Assembly: GCF_018403665.1 (NCBI RefSeq) | Contig: NZ_BOVJ01000057.1 | Coordinates: forward strand, 1 to 46,253 | From: Paenibacillus cisolokensis | Lineage (GTDB): Bacteria > Bacillota > Bacilli > Paenibacillales > Paenibacillaceae | Length of the DNA: 46,253 nt | Direction of reading: 5' to 3' | Part shown: positions 26,223-35,665 of the stretch, one piece after another | Layout of the letters: each line of letters starts with the position of its first letter | How positions within the stretch are numbered: the stretch's first letter is position 1 | Notes under the pieces: model-generated | Told to the model about the DNA's origin: nothing | Databases searched by the model: none | The model's input: only the letters and a program-made list of their open reading frames with translations | Made by a program: the position numbers and the translations under genes

Positions 26223-27607
26223 TTGGTGCTCGGCTCAAGCTTCCACAAATTTACCGTACGGATCTGTGCATGTTTGCTCCTTCTTATTGCCGGTTGCGGA
26301 ACGCAGACGAAACCAGACTATAGCTATAATTGGAGGGCCTTCCAGGGCGAGCGGATTAACGTTATGCTCAGCCAACATCCATACTCGGCGGCCGTCGTGC
26401 AGCAGCTTCGCCAATTCGAGAGCATGACCGGCATAAAGGTGAATTATATCATAACACCGGAAGACTATTATGTCGACAAGCTCGATCTGGCTTTAAACGA
26501 CCGCAGAGGAAGCCCCGATGTGTTTATGACCGGTTCCCATTACATATGGGAGCATGCGCCGAAGCGTCTGATGCAGTCACTCGACGAGTTTCTTGCGGAT
26601 CCGGCGACGCTGGTGCCGGATTACGATCCACAGGATTTCGTGCCGAAGGTCGTCGATTCGCTCAAATGGAATCTGCTGGACGGCGATCCGGCCGGGACGG
26701 GCAGCCTGTGGGCCGTTCCGATCGGTTTTGAGCTAAGCTCCCTCGCTTATAACAAGCGGATATTCGGGCAATACGGCCTTGAGGCGCCGCACACGCTGAA
26801 CGACCTGCTGAACCGGTGCGAAACGCTCCGCGGCAACGGCATCGACGGGTTATCGCTGCGCATCTCGGAAAATGGAACAGTCTTTCCTCCTCGTTTATTA
26901 CGATGTTTGCGAACTTTGGCGCAAACGATTTCGTCATGGAGAACGGCCGGCTCCGTTCGGCGGTTAATTCGGACAAAGCCGTGGAAGCTACCGAGATGTG
27001 GGTAAAGCTGGTTCACAGCTGTTCTTCCGTCAGTTCCTGGCGGCAAAATCCATGGAATGAGGCGAGCGCCGATCTGGGCGCAGGCAAGGTCGCCATGCTG
27101 TTCGACGCCGACATCAACGCCTATATGCAAAATGTCGAAGGTTACTCCAAAGAATCGGGCAATATCGTCTTTACTCCGGCTCCGTTAGTCAATCCGAACG
27201 TCAAGGTCGCCTCCAATTTATGGGCATGGGGACTCGGAATGAACAATGCGTCCAATCACAAGGAAGCTTCATGGCTGTTCATGCAGTACTTCACCTCGAA
27301 AGACTTTATCCGTTGGGCCGCACTAAATGCCAACCTCGTTCATCCCGCACGCCGATCGGTTATGGCGGACAAAGATTATGTAAGGCATATCCGAAAAGTC
27401 GAAGGTTTGGAACAAACGTTGAATGAGCAGTTGGAGAACGCGAGGACGCTGTTTACGCCGCACGCTTCCTTCTTCGATACGACGAACGAGTGGGCCTCCG
27501 CCTTGAAGAAGATGGTCAACGGCGAGTATGCCGACACCCGGCAAGGTCTGGACGAGCTGAAGCGAAAAATCGACAACCTGTTGGACAAAGCCGGAACGTC
27601 GCAGTAA
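26223..27607 (+). pseudogene. Sugar ABC transporter substrate-binding lipoprotein, one frameshift
   Basis: The only plus-strand gene. The start is TTG 26223 behind AGGAGG; the N-terminus is a lipoprotein signal ending LLLLIAGC with Cys25. Family 1 binding-protein features follow: NYIITPEDYYVDKLDLAL, SPDVFMTGSHYIWEH, GSLWAVPIGFELSSLAYNK, and in the second frame KVAMLFDADINAYMQN and WGLGMNNASNHKEASWLFMQY. Adding one base at about 26866-26872 reads RISGKWNSLSSSF and gives about 461 residues. It is divergent from the YesM/YesN pair and has no permease next to it. It may feed the permeases at 28.7-30.5 kb, or act as a ligand-presenting partner of the adjacent sensor kinase. Confidence 0.8.
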
Positions 27608-27631
27608 AGGCAGTTGTCCGGAAAGCATGAA

Positions 27632-27665
27632 ACGGTCAGTCCGGTAAGAGACCCAAACTGACCGT
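27632..27665. terminator. Hairpin between convergent genes
   Basis: ACGGTCAGT (27632-27640) and ACTGACCGT (27657-27665) form a perfect 9-bp stem between the stop of the plus-strand binding protein and the stop of the minus-strand dehydrogenase. The position suits a shared terminator, but neither side has a good T-run. Confidence 0.45.
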
Positions 27666-27696
27666 CATGCCGCGGGTTTCGGGCACTGCCCGCCGG

Positions 27697-28717
27697 TCAG
27701 ATTTTGATTTGCACTTTGAAGAGGTTCGGATCGCGGACAGAGTGGAAAAAGGATACGGTTTCTTCCAGCGAGATCTGTTTGGAAACCAGATGCCGGACTT
27801 CGATTCGTTTATCTTTCAGCCAGTGATACGCCGGAATGAACGTGTTGTTGATCGCCATCGAGCCGAGCAGCGTCCAGTCCTTGTTGTAAAGCTTAAAGGG
27901 GCTTACCTGCACCTTGGCCTTTTCCGGCGTCACGCCGAACTGCAGAAATTTTCCTGCCGGTCCCAAATAATCGAATGCCTGCTCGATGACGGCCGGGATG
28001 CCGGTCACATCCACGACGATGTCAAAGCCGTGCGGATAGTTCGCTTTGGACAGCGCATCTCCGACATCCCGGCTTAGAACCCCTTTGGTTGCGCCGTATC
28101 GGCATGCCATTTCCAGCTTGGATTCGGCGACATCCACGACGACAAGCTCCGATGCCCCCGAGCGGGCGATCGCCTGCACCAGCTGCTGCCCCATCGCGCC
28201 TGCGCCGAACAGCAGCACCCGGTCTCCGGCCTTGATCTGCAGCCGATTCATCCCATGCACGACACAGGCGAGCGGCTCGATAAACGCCGCCTCCGACATC
28301 GTCATCGTCGGCGGAATCCGCACCAGATTTTGGCCGGAACGACAACATACTCGGCCATCGTTCCGGCGGTCGTATTCCCCAGCGCTCCCCAGTTCTCGCA
28401 TTGATTGCCGCGGCCGGTCAGACAGAACGGACAGGAACCGCAAACAGCGACGGATCCGCGCTCACCGCCTCCCCGATCTCCCATCCCGATACGCCTTCCC
28501 CCAGTTCATGAATCGTACCGGAAAATTCATGCCCGGGAATGATCGGATAAGGGGAAATAAAATCGCCTTCGAAAATATGAATATCCGTTCCGCAAATCCC
28601 CACGCTGTCTACCTTGATGGTGACCTCATGTTTGCCGGGCTTCGGGTAGGGAACCTGCTTCACGATCGCCTTTCGCGGTTCCTCAATCACAAGCGCTCTC
28701 ATCGTTCGAATGGTCAT
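27697..28717 (-). pseudogene. Zinc-dependent polyol dehydrogenase, two frameshifts
   Basis: Three reading frames together encode a complete MDR dehydrogenase of about 340 residues. N-terminus: VPYPKPGKHEVTIKV, GICGTDIHIFEGDF and PGHEFSGTIHELG. Middle: CGSCPFCLTGRGNQCENWG, with the structural-zinc cysteines. C-terminus: LLFGAGAMGQQLVQAIARSG to LFKVQIKI. Missing bases at 28442-28444 (giving DPSLFCGSC) and 28332-28335 (giving VVPAQNLVRIPP) rejoin it. It is a close paralogue of the intact gene at 18984-19979. It starts 28 nt after the MalG-type permease and so belongs to the ABC importer operon, where it would oxidise the imported polyol. Confidence 0.82.
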
Positions 28718-28744
28718 TTCCGTTACCTCCGCATCGCTATTTGA

Positions 28745-29559
28745 TTACCCTTTTACAGCTCCCATCGTCATCCCGCGAACCAACTGTTTTTGCGTGAACC
28801 ACCCCAATAGCAGCGCGGGAACGACCGCAATGGACGCGACCGACGACATTTTGGCCCAGAAGAGCCCCTGCTGGGTCATGAAGGATGCCATGTGAACCGG
28901 CATCGTCGCCGCATTCGTGGCGGTTAAACTGACGGCAAGGAAAAATTCGTTCCAGGCGAAAATAAACGACAACAGCGCCGTCGAAATCAGGCCCGGTCTG
29001 ACGAGCGGCAGCGTAATCTGAAAAAATGTCCGCGTATCGGATGCGCCGTCCACTCGCGCGGATTCCATCACTTCGAGCGGAACCTCCTTGAAGAAAGAGC
29101 GCATCATCCATACTACAAGAGGTACGTTCATCGCCGTGTATAGGAAAAACAGCGCCCACAAATTGTCCAGCAGACGTATTTCTTTAAGCAGCATATAGAG
29201 CGGGATAATAATGCCCGCCACCGGCAAAAATTTCGTGGACATAAACCAGAACAACACATCCTCGGAACGTTTCAGCTTGAACATGGCCAGACCGTAAGCC
29301 GCCGGCACACCCAAAAGCAACGCGAACAGCGTCGAGGTCAGCGTCACGATGACGGAATTGCCGAAGAAGGCCGCCACTCCGCTGTCCCAAATAAGCCGGT
29401 AGTTCTCCATGGTCGGAGAGAACAGCAGCGAAGGCGGCATTTTGACGGCATCGCCCTCCGATTTGAACCCGGTCATGAGCATCCAGAGCACCGGATAGAA
29501 GTAAACGACGGCCATGACATAGGTCAGCAGCGTCAACAGCGGGGCAACGACTTTTTCAT
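28745..29559 (-). CDS. Carbohydrate ABC transporter permease, MalG/CUT1 type (frameshift near start)
   Basis: About 271 residues when read from the ATG at 29559, which overlaps the stop of the preceding permease and has AAGGAGA 6 nt upstream. As read, that ATG gives only MKKSLPRC before a stop; one base added at about 29551-29556 gives MKKVVAPLLTLLTYVMAVVY and joins the long frame. The rest is intact: six membrane segments, EAA loop MESARVDGASDTRTFFQITLPLVRP, and tail LVRGMTMGAVKG. It works with the permease at 29556-30470 and the binding protein at 30492-31925; no ATPase gene is present. Confidence 0.87.
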
Positions 29560-30470
29560 GTCAGCTCTCCTTGAAACGTTTTGCGTAAAAACTTGAACAG
29601 CGCTGTCATCAGCACGATGGTCATCAGCACGATGATGACGCCGACTGCGGATGCTCCGCCGACGTCCCAGCCCTGGAACCCGACCCGGTATACGAAATAC
29701 GGAAGGTTCGTGGACGCATAGCCCGGCCCCCCGGCCGTCGTCACGTAAATTTCGCCGAAGGTTTGCATAATGAAGATCAATCCGAGCAGCACCGCAACCT
29801 CGATATATTTCAGCAGGTGCGGCAATATCACATGCTGAAACCGCTGCAAGGCGTTTGCCCCATCCAGGTGAGCGGCTTCCATGACGTCATCCGGCACGGA
29901 CTGGAGACCCGCCAATAAAATCAGCATAAAGAACGGAATCCATTGCCAGGCGACCATCAATACGATCGTCATTAACGGATAAGACGCCAGCCAATCGATC
30001 AACGGAAAATGAAACAGCGAAGCAAAGTAAGCCGTCAATCCGAAACTCGGATTTAAAAGCATCGTTTTCCACACAATGCCTGCCACGGCCGGCATAATAA
30101 AGAATGGCGACACCAGCATCGTGCGGACGATTCCTTTGCCGAAAAAATCCCGGTTCATCAAGAGCGAGAAAACAAGACCTACGACGAGACATACGATCAG
30201 CGCTCCGCCCGTCAACAGAAACGTGTTCCCCAATACCTCATAAAAAGCCGCATCCGACAAAATTTTCGAGTAGTTGCGTATACCTGAGAAGGTGATCCCT
30301 TTGTCGGGCCGCATCAGGTTCCAATCGTGCAAGCTGTAATAAATGGTGACCAAAAACGGGATTTGCGTAATGAGAGCAACGAAAATAATGCTCGGCCACA
30401 GCAGCCGCCTCACCGGCGGAGCGAACCCTTTTTTGTCCGGGATGCCTGTTGGTTTATGCATATTCATCAA
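29556..30470 (-). CDS. Carbohydrate ABC transporter permease, MalF/CUT1 type
   Basis: A 304-residue inner-membrane protein with six helices and the EAA loop VMEAAHLDGANALQRFQHVILPHLLK. Several in-frame starts exist (30470, 30467, 30461); the last has AGGG at 9 nt and may be the true one. It ends GELT with TGA overlapping the next permease ATG, so the two subunits are translationally coupled. Confidence 0.9.
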   Translation of the reverse strand: MMNMHKPTGIPDKKGFAPPVRRLLWPSIIFVALITQIPFLVTIYYSLHDWNLMRPDKGITFSGIRNYSKILSDAAFYEVLGNTFLLTGGALIVCLVVGLVFSLLMNRDFFGKGIVRTMLVSPFFIMPAVAGIVWKTMLLNPSFGLTAYFASLFHFPLIDWLASYPLMTIVLMVAWQWIPFFMLILLAGLQSVPDDVMEAAHLDGANALQRFQHVILPHLLKYIEVAVLLGLIFIMQTFGEIYVTTAGGPGYASTNLPYFVYRVGFQGWDVGGASAVGVIIVLMTIVLMTALFKFLRKTFQGELT

Positions 30471-30491
30471 CCCTGGTTCATTATTTTTACA

Positions 30492-31925
30492 CTATTTCTT
30501 GTATCCGCCGTCAACGGCCACTCGTTCCGCCCTGGCCTGCGCATCCTTCATCGCTTGCTCCACCGTTTTGCTGCCTGCGATCGCTGCGGCGATATCCTGG
30601 CTGACCTCGGTGCCCAATTGCTGAAACTCCGGGATCGCGACATACTGAATGCCGACATACGGCACCGGCTTCAGGGACGGTTCCTTATAGTTCGTGCTGT
30701 TCATCGCTTCCAGCGTGATGTCGGCAAACGGAGCCGCTTTCTTGTAATTCTCGTTCTCATACGTCGATTTCCGCGTTCCTCCGGGAACGACCACCCAGCC
30801 TTCCGACTCCCCGACCAGCTGGATGTATTCTTTGCTTGTTGCCCACGTCACGAATTTGAACGCGGCTTCTTTGTTTTTGCTGGATGCTTCGATGCCGAGC
30901 GCCCAGGACCACAGCCAGCCGTTGTTGTCTTTGGCCTGGCTCGGCGCCAGCGCATAGCCTACTTTACCCGCAATCGTGGAAACCTTCGGGTCTTCAAGGA
31001 AGCCGGCAGCGGTCGTCGCATCGTACCACATGGCCGCTTTTCCCTGCTGCATCAGCGTCAACGCTTCCGTAAAGCCGGTCGTCGTCGCCCCCGGCTGTCC
31101 GGCCGCAGCCAGAAGGTCGACATAGAATTGGATCGCCGCTACGGTTTCGGGACTGTCCAGCTGCGCGTTCCAGTTTTCATCGTACCAGCGGCCGCCGAAC
31201 GCATTGATAATCGTGTTGACCGGCGCCAGCATTTCACCCCAGCCCGGGAGACCGCGAATAATAATGCCCGGTTCGTTGTTTGCCGCTTTCACTTGCCTTG
31301 CGGCTTCGGCCACTTGCTCCCAGGTCGGATTTTTCGGAATTTCGACACCGGCTTTCGCCAGCTTCTCCTTGTTGTAGTACAGGATGCTGCTCTCCGCGTT
31401 GAACGGAATGGCGTAAAGATGGTTGTCATAGGAGAGCGCGTCGCGGATGGAAGGGAATATGTCTTCCAGATCGTACGCTTGTTTCTCTTCGTCCGACATA
31501 TTGGACAAATAGGGATCCATATTTTCGATCCAGCCGTTTTTCGCCCAGATCGGCGTATCGTAGGTTCCGATCGTCACGATGTCAAATTTGCCGGCTCCCG
31601 AAGAGACGTCCATCGTCACTTGCTTGCGGAGATCGTTCTCGGGCAGGACGACATAGTTGACTTTAATGCCCGTTTGTTCTTCGAAAACGGGAGTCAGCTT
31701 CTGCATAATTTTCATATCCGGATTGTTAACGGTTGCAAGAGTTAGCGTCACACCTTCGAATTCCTTCTTGTTATCGCTTTTATTCGCGGCGGATTGGTTT
31801 GCTGCCTGATCGCCCGCGTTCGTTTCGCTACTGCCTCCGTTGCCGCCGCCTGATGTGCCGCAACCGGCGAGGACCAGGACGAACACGAGCAGCAACGCAC
31901 TTAACATTTTGAATCTCTGCACCAT
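30492..31925 (-). CDS. Sugar ABC transporter substrate-binding lipoprotein
   Basis: About 477 residues. The signal peptide ends LVLAGC with Cys22, so the mature protein is a surface lipoprotein. Family 1 features: TGIKVNYVVLPENDLRKQV, KFDIVTIGTYDTPIWAKNGW, LYAIPFNAESSILYYNKEKLAKAG and GKAAMWYDATTAAGFLE. The sequence style is that of polyol/sugar-binding proteins of CUT1 importers such as those for sorbitol and mannitol; the ligand is not determined. The ATG at 31925 is 7 nt behind GGGGG; an ATG 6 nt earlier is too close to it. First gene of the importer operon, 22 nt before the MalF-type permease. Confidence 0.9.
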   Translation of the reverse strand: MVQRFKMLSALLLVFVLVLAGCGTSGGGNGGSSETNAGDQAANQSAANKSDNKKEFEGVTLTLATVNNPDMKIMQKLTPVFEEQTGIKVNYVVLPENDLRKQVTMDVSSGAGKFDIVTIGTYDTPIWAKNGWIENMDPYLSNMSDEEKQAYDLEDIFPSIRDALSYDNHLYAIPFNAESSILYYNKEKLAKAGVEIPKNPTWEQVAEAARQVKAANNEPGIIIRGLPGWGEMLAPVNTIINAFGGRWYDENWNAQLDSPETVAAIQFYVDLLAAAGQPGATTTGFTEALTLMQQGKAAMWYDATTAAGFLEDPKVSTIAGKVGYALAPSQAKDNNGWLWSWALGIEASSKNKEAAFKFVTWATSKEYIQLVGESEGWVVVPGGTRKSTYENENYKKAAPFADITLEAMNSTNYKEPSLKPVPYVGIQYVAIPEFQQLGTEVSQDIAAAIAGSKTVEQAMKDAQARAERVAVDGGYKK

Positions 31926-32037
31926 TTTCATTCCCCCATAGCTTAATTAAGGCGTTAACCTTAGCTCCATCATAATTTAGGATGAAAGGGGTTGAAATGA
32001 ACGCGTTTTGGAATTGATATACGATTTTTTTATAAAA

Positions 32038-32051
32038 TGAAAGCGTTTTAT
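32038..32051 (-). promoter_or_regulatory. Weak cre-like site upstream of the importer operon
   Basis: Plus strand TGAAAGCGTTTTAT matches TGNAARCGNWWWCA at 12 of 14 places (the final CA is missing). A second similar word, TGAACGCGTTTTG, is at 31998-32010. Both lie in the AT-rich 260-nt gap ahead of the binding protein gene, where the promoter must be, although no clear hexamer pair was found. Confidence 0.4.
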
Positions 32052-32116
32052 TTAACATTTTGTATACTGGAGTGCGTCATGAAGTGCATCAATGATCCAA
32101 AAATATTTTACCAAAT

Positions 32117-32139
32117 AATAGAAAAGACCCTTTCGGGTC
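32117..32139 (-). terminator. Terminator of the DeoR/kinase/aldolase operon
   Basis: Minus strand GACCC GAAA GGGTC (32126-32139) is followed by TTTTCTATTATTTG. It lies 55 nt past the DeoR stop and separates this operon from the ABC importer operon. Confidence 0.75.
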
Positions 32140-32194
32140 ATCGCCACTTTCTATCGTTGGACGACGCCAGGAAAGAGTCTTGAAAGTAAGTATG

Positions 32195-32983
32195 TCAGGT
32201 TACAATCACCCGAATGCCCCGCTCTCGAAGCTGGTCCAGCTGATCCGGCGGCGCCTTCGAGTCGGTAATGACGGTGTGTACTTGATGGGAGTCCACGATC
32301 CGGTAAAAGGCGAACGTGTCGAATTTGCTATGATCGACAAGCGCCACGACATGCCTGGCGTTATCGATCAGCTTCCGCACCACTCTCGCCTCCTCCATGC
32401 TGGGCGTAGTAAAGCCTTTCTCCACACCGAAGCCGTTCGCGCCGAAGAACACATACTCCGTATAGACGCCGTCAAGCGATTTCTCGGCCGTTTCGCCGAT
32501 CAGCGCGAACGTGTTGGGCCGCAAACGGCCGCCTGTCATAAACAACTCGATGCCGGGGCGGCCCATAAGCGCCGTGGCCACGTTGACCGCGTTGGTGACG
32601 ACCGTCAGCGAGGAACGGTCCCGAATATGCTCGGTTATCCGGCCGGCGGTCGTTCCCGGAGCGATCGCCACGACCATTCCGTCCCGAATCAGCTTGGCGG
32701 CCTCGGCGGCAATCGCCGATTTCTCGGCCGCCAGCCGATCCTCCTTCTCGACAAAGGACGGTTCGATAAACAGCTTCTCGTTGAGCACAGCCCCGCCATG
32801 ACTTCTGATCAGCCAATTGTCCTGCTCGAGCTTCTCGAGATCTTTTCGCACCGTCACCTCGGACACCGACAGCGCGGAGCTGAGAAACGACACATCGACG
32901 CTTTTATGGCTTTTCAAATAATCGAGAATAAACTGCTGCCTTTCCAGGCTGCGCATCTTTCGTTGCTTCCGCTGCTCGCCCAT
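32195..32983 (-). CDS. DeoR/GlpR family transcriptional regulator
   Basis: A 262-residue regulator. The N-terminal DeoR helix-turn-helix is RQQFILDYLKSHKSVDVSFLSSALSVSEVTVRKDLEKLEQ followed by RSHGGAVL. The C-terminal DeoRC sensor domain shows GTTAGRITEHI, MTGGRLRPNTFALIGETAE and VALVDHSKFDTFAFYRI; it usually binds a phosphorylated sugar intermediate. It is last in the operon with GatY-type aldolase, kinases and GatD-like dehydrogenase, as AgaR, GatR and LacR are near their genes. It likely represses this operon through the TTTCGATTT repeats at 37620-37639 and is relieved by a tagatose- or fructose-type phosphate; both points are inference. A secondary promoter lies in front. Confidence 0.92.
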   Translation of the reverse strand: MGEQRKQRKMRSLERQQFILDYLKSHKSVDVSFLSSALSVSEVTVRKDLEKLEQDNWLIRSHGGAVLNEKLFIEPSFVEKEDRLAAEKSAIAAEAAKLIRDGMVVAIAPGTTAGRITEHIRDRSSLTVVTNAVNVATALMGRPGIELFMTGGRLRPNTFALIGETAEKSLDGVYTEYVFFGANGFGVEKGFTTPSMEEARVVRKLIDNARHVVALVDHSKFDTFAFYRIVDSHQVHTVITDSKAPPDQLDQLRERGIRVIVT

Positions 32984-33058
32984 CGCTGATTTTCCTTTCC
33001 ATGATCCGAGCTGACGCCATCGATCGGCTCCGGAGGGTTTCGTTGCGGCACAGTTTCT

Positions 33059-33087
33059 AGTATAGGAAATTTGAAGCAGGCAGGCAA
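33059..33087 (-). promoter_or_regulatory. Internal promoter of the DeoR gene
   Basis: Minus strand TTGCCT (33082-33087) and TATACT (33059-33064) are 17 nt apart, with the -35 next to the dehydrogenase stop codon. The 105-nt gap before the regulator start suits an internal promoter that keeps repressor made when the main promoter is off. Confidence 0.55.
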
Positions 33088-34131
33088 TCAGCCGGGAAGC
33101 AGCATCATTTTGCCTTTGACGCCGCCGGGCGTCCGGTACAAATCGAAGGCCGCGTTAATTTCATCAAGCGGAAATGTCCGGTCGATCAGATCCTTGAAAT
33201 TCAATTTGCCTTGCTTCAGAAAATGCAGCGTCGTCTCCCATTCCTTGCCGGGAAACGGGGCGCTGTAGGACATCCACGAGCCGGTCAGCGTAAATTCCTT
33301 GCGGTTCATCAGCTCAAACCGTTTCGGAGAAAACGTCAAATCCCGCACAGGCGTCCCGATAAAGCAAACTTTCGCCTTGTTCGCGGCGAGCTCGAAGCTT
33401 TGCTTTATCGTCGCATCGGAACCGGCCGTTTCGAGAACGACCTCATAACCTCTGCCGCCCGTAATCTGTCTCCAGCTTTCCTCAGTGGCAGCCCGCAGAT
33501 TGTTCAGCACATAGTCCGCGCCCAACTTTCGGGCCAGTGCCAGCCGGTCATCGTCAATATCGAACACGGTGACCTCCCGGGCGCCCATCAGTTTGACCCA
33601 TTGCAACGCCAGCAGGCCGATATTGCCGCCGCCGAGAATGGCCACTTGTCCGCCGCCTTCGAAACGAATGTGCTGCAGAGCATGAAGCGCCACGGAGGAC
33701 GGTTCGACGAAGGCGGCTTCTTCAAAGCTGACCGCATCGTCGAGCGGGATCGCGTTCATTTCCGGCAGGACGACGTATTCCGCCCAGCTTCCGTTCACCC
33801 GCGAACCGATAAACGAGTAAGATTTGCACTGCGCATAATTTCCGGCCTGACAATCGTGGCAGCGGAAGCAAGGCATGAGCGGCACGCCCGCTACGCGATC
33901 GCCGACCTTCACCCTGGAAACGCCTGCTCCGATCCGTTCCACCACGCCGGAAAATTCGTGACCGAGCACGATGGGATAATGATGGGCCGCATTGCCGAGC
34001 ACTCTCGGCAGGTCCGAACCGCAAATGCCTGTCGCCTTCACCTTCACCAAAATTTCATGCGGCTGAAGAGACGGAACCGCAACGTCCTCCACCCGGATTA
34101 CATTCCGCGCATGCAGCACCGCTGCTTTCAT
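33088..34131 (-). CDS. Galactitol-1-phosphate 5-dehydrogenase-like (GatD family)
   Basis: About 347 residues, zinc-dependent MDR family. GICGSDLPRVLGNAAHHYP and LGHEFSGVVERIG hold the catalytic zinc ligands; CFRCHDCQAGNYAQC the structural ones; LGGGNIGLLALQW the NAD loop. The C-terminal segment LTGSWMSYSAPFPGKEWE resembles the GSWMNYSSPWPGQEWE-type segment of enterobacterial GatD, which turns galactitol 1-phosphate into tagatose 6-phosphate. A related enzyme acting on a free polyol cannot be excluded. ATG 34131 is preferred over an upstream GTG. It follows the FGGY kinase and precedes the regulator. Confidence 0.87.
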   Translation of the reverse strand: MKAAVLHARNVIRVEDVAVPSLQPHEILVKVKATGICGSDLPRVLGNAAHHYPIVLGHEFSGVVERIGAGVSRVKVGDRVAGVPLMPCFRCHDCQAGNYAQCKSYSFIGSRVNGSWAEYVVLPEMNAIPLDDAVSFEEAAFVEPSSVALHALQHIRFEGGGQVAILGGGNIGLLALQWVKLMGAREVTVFDIDDDRLALARKLGADYVLNNLRAATEESWRQITGGRGYEVVLETAGSDATIKQSFELAANKAKVCFIGTPVRDLTFSPKRFELMNRKEFTLTGSWMSYSAPFPGKEWETTLHFLKQGKLNFKDLIDRTFPLDEINAAFDLYRTPGGVKGKMMLLPG

Positions 34132-35638
34132 ATGCGTCACCCACCCATCCTTGGAAAAGATCTTTCAGCCGTTCGTAGCATTCCAGATAAAGCTCGAAGA
34201 CGTCGCGGTAAATCCGTTCGTTGTCCGCGATCGGCGTCTGTTCGCGCTGCATCCGAACCGTCCTTGCGACCGCATCCTCGCCGTTCTTGTAAACGCCGGA
34301 GCCGATACCGGCCAAAATGGCCGCGCCCAAGGCCGCCGCCGAATCGGAGGACGGAATTTTAAACGTCTTGCCGGTGACATCCGCTTTGATCTGCGTCCAC
34401 AGCGTGCTGTTGGCCGCTCCGCCGACGCTGTGCAGCGCATTCACGGGAACGCCGGACGCTTCGGCCGTGACCAGATTATGCCTCAGCGCCATGGCGCAGC
34501 CTTCCATGATCGCCCGGATCATATGGCCTTTCGTCGTTTCGAAGCTTAAGCCGAGAAACACGCCGCGAGCATGCGGGTCCCAGATCGGCGAGCGTTCGCC
34601 CGCCATGTAGGGCAGAAACAGCAGCCCCTCGCTGCCGGGGCGGATTCGCGAAGCCGCTTCGTTCGCCGCTGCGAAGAAATCGTCCTGCGCATCGCCGGCA
34701 AACTCCCTTTTCAGCCAATTCAGGCTGCCGCCGCCGACCGTTCCGCCCTGAAGAATCCATCGGTCCGGCAGCACATAGCCGCTGAGAATCAGCTTGTCGT
34801 TTTTGACCGGGCGATCCATCACAATGCTCATGCCGCCGGCTTGCCCGCCTTGCTCCTGCACCTCGCCCGGCAGAACCGCGCCGGCTCCCAGTGCGGCGCA
34901 TGCCGCATCCAATCCGCCCGCGACGACAGGCGTCCCGGCTGCCAGTCCGGTTTCCGCAGCTGCCGCAAGCGTGACCTCGCCGACTACATCGCTGCACCGA
35001 TAGATCGGCGGGAGCAGCTCGGGGGCGATGCCCATCCGCTCGCACAGCGTCTCGTCCCATGCGAGCGTTTCGATGTTGAACGCATGAAACCCGTTGCCCT
35101 GCGATACGTCCAGGGAATAGCGGCCGGTCAGCTTATAGACGATATAGCCGTTGCATTGAAGCACCTTCTCCGTCCGGCTGTAAATATCCGGCTCGTTCTC
35201 TTTGATCCACAGCACTTTGCCCGTAACGTACGAAGGCGATATCGGATTGCCCGATACCGCGAACAATCGCTCCGCACCGATCCGCTCCGCGATCGTTTCG
35301 CACTGCCTGACCGTTCGCCGATCCAGCCAAATCATGGCGTTGCGCAGCGCCCGGCCTTGCCGGTCCACGGGAACGGCCGCCCCGCTCATGCCGTCCACGC
35401 CGATGCCCTTGATATGTGCCGGATGAATACCGGTACGGTGAAACATTTGACGGAGGCCGTCGCAAACGGCCTTCCACCAGTCCCCGGGATTTTGCTCGAC
35501 GCTGCCGGGCTGCGGGTAATGCGTCGGATAGCGGGTCGTTCCCTGGAACAGAATGTCGCCGTCCGGCGTAAACAATGCGATTTTGCAGCCCGATGTCCCG
35601 ACGTCGATGCCGACCAAAAAAGAATTCGCGATGTCCAT
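34055..35638 (-). CDS. FGGY-family carbohydrate kinase (xylulokinase-like), 3' end probably frameshifted
   Basis: The open frame is 527 residues; the family norm is about 500. Motifs: GIDVGTSGCKIALFTPDGD (phosphate loop), GVDGMSGAAVPVD, NAMIWLDRR, FLPYMAGERSPIWDPHARG and VGGAANSTLWTQIKADVTG (FGGY signature region). It phosphorylates a sugar or polyol with ATP; the xylulokinase label is only by similarity. The last 29 residues run through the start of the GatD-like gene and are low-similarity text. One G added to the GGG runs at about 34139-34147 would create GWGG followed by TGA right before that gene, giving a normal-length protein and a normal junction. The start follows the aldolase gene at 27 nt. 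Confidence 0.87.
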   Translation of the reverse strand: MDIANSFLVGIDVGTSGCKIALFTPDGDILFQGTTRYPTHYPQPGSVEQNPGDWWKAVCDGLRQMFHRTGIHPAHIKGIGVDGMSGAAVPVDRQGRALRNAMIWLDRRTVRQCETIAERIGAERLFAVSGNPISPSYVTGKVLWIKENEPDIYSRTEKVLQCNGYIVYKLTGRYSLDVSQGNGFHAFNIETLAWDETLCERMGIAPELLPPIYRCSDVVGEVTLAAAAETGLAAGTPVVAGGLDAACAALGAGAVLPGEVQEQGGQAGGMSIVMDRPVKNDKLILSGYVLPDRWILQGGTVGGGSLNWLKREFAGDAQDDFFAAANEAASRIRPGSEGLLFLPYMAGERSPIWDPHARGVFLGLSFETTKGHMIRAIMEGCAMALRHNLVTAEASGVPVNALHSVGGAANSTLWTQIKADVTGKTFKIPSSDSAAALGAAILAGIGSGVYKNGEDAVARTVRMQREQTPIADNERIYRDVFELYLECYERLKDLFQGWVGDAYESSGAACAECNPGGGRCGSVSSAA

Positions 35639-35665
35639 CGCCCCCTTTCCCGATTACCGGGCCGG

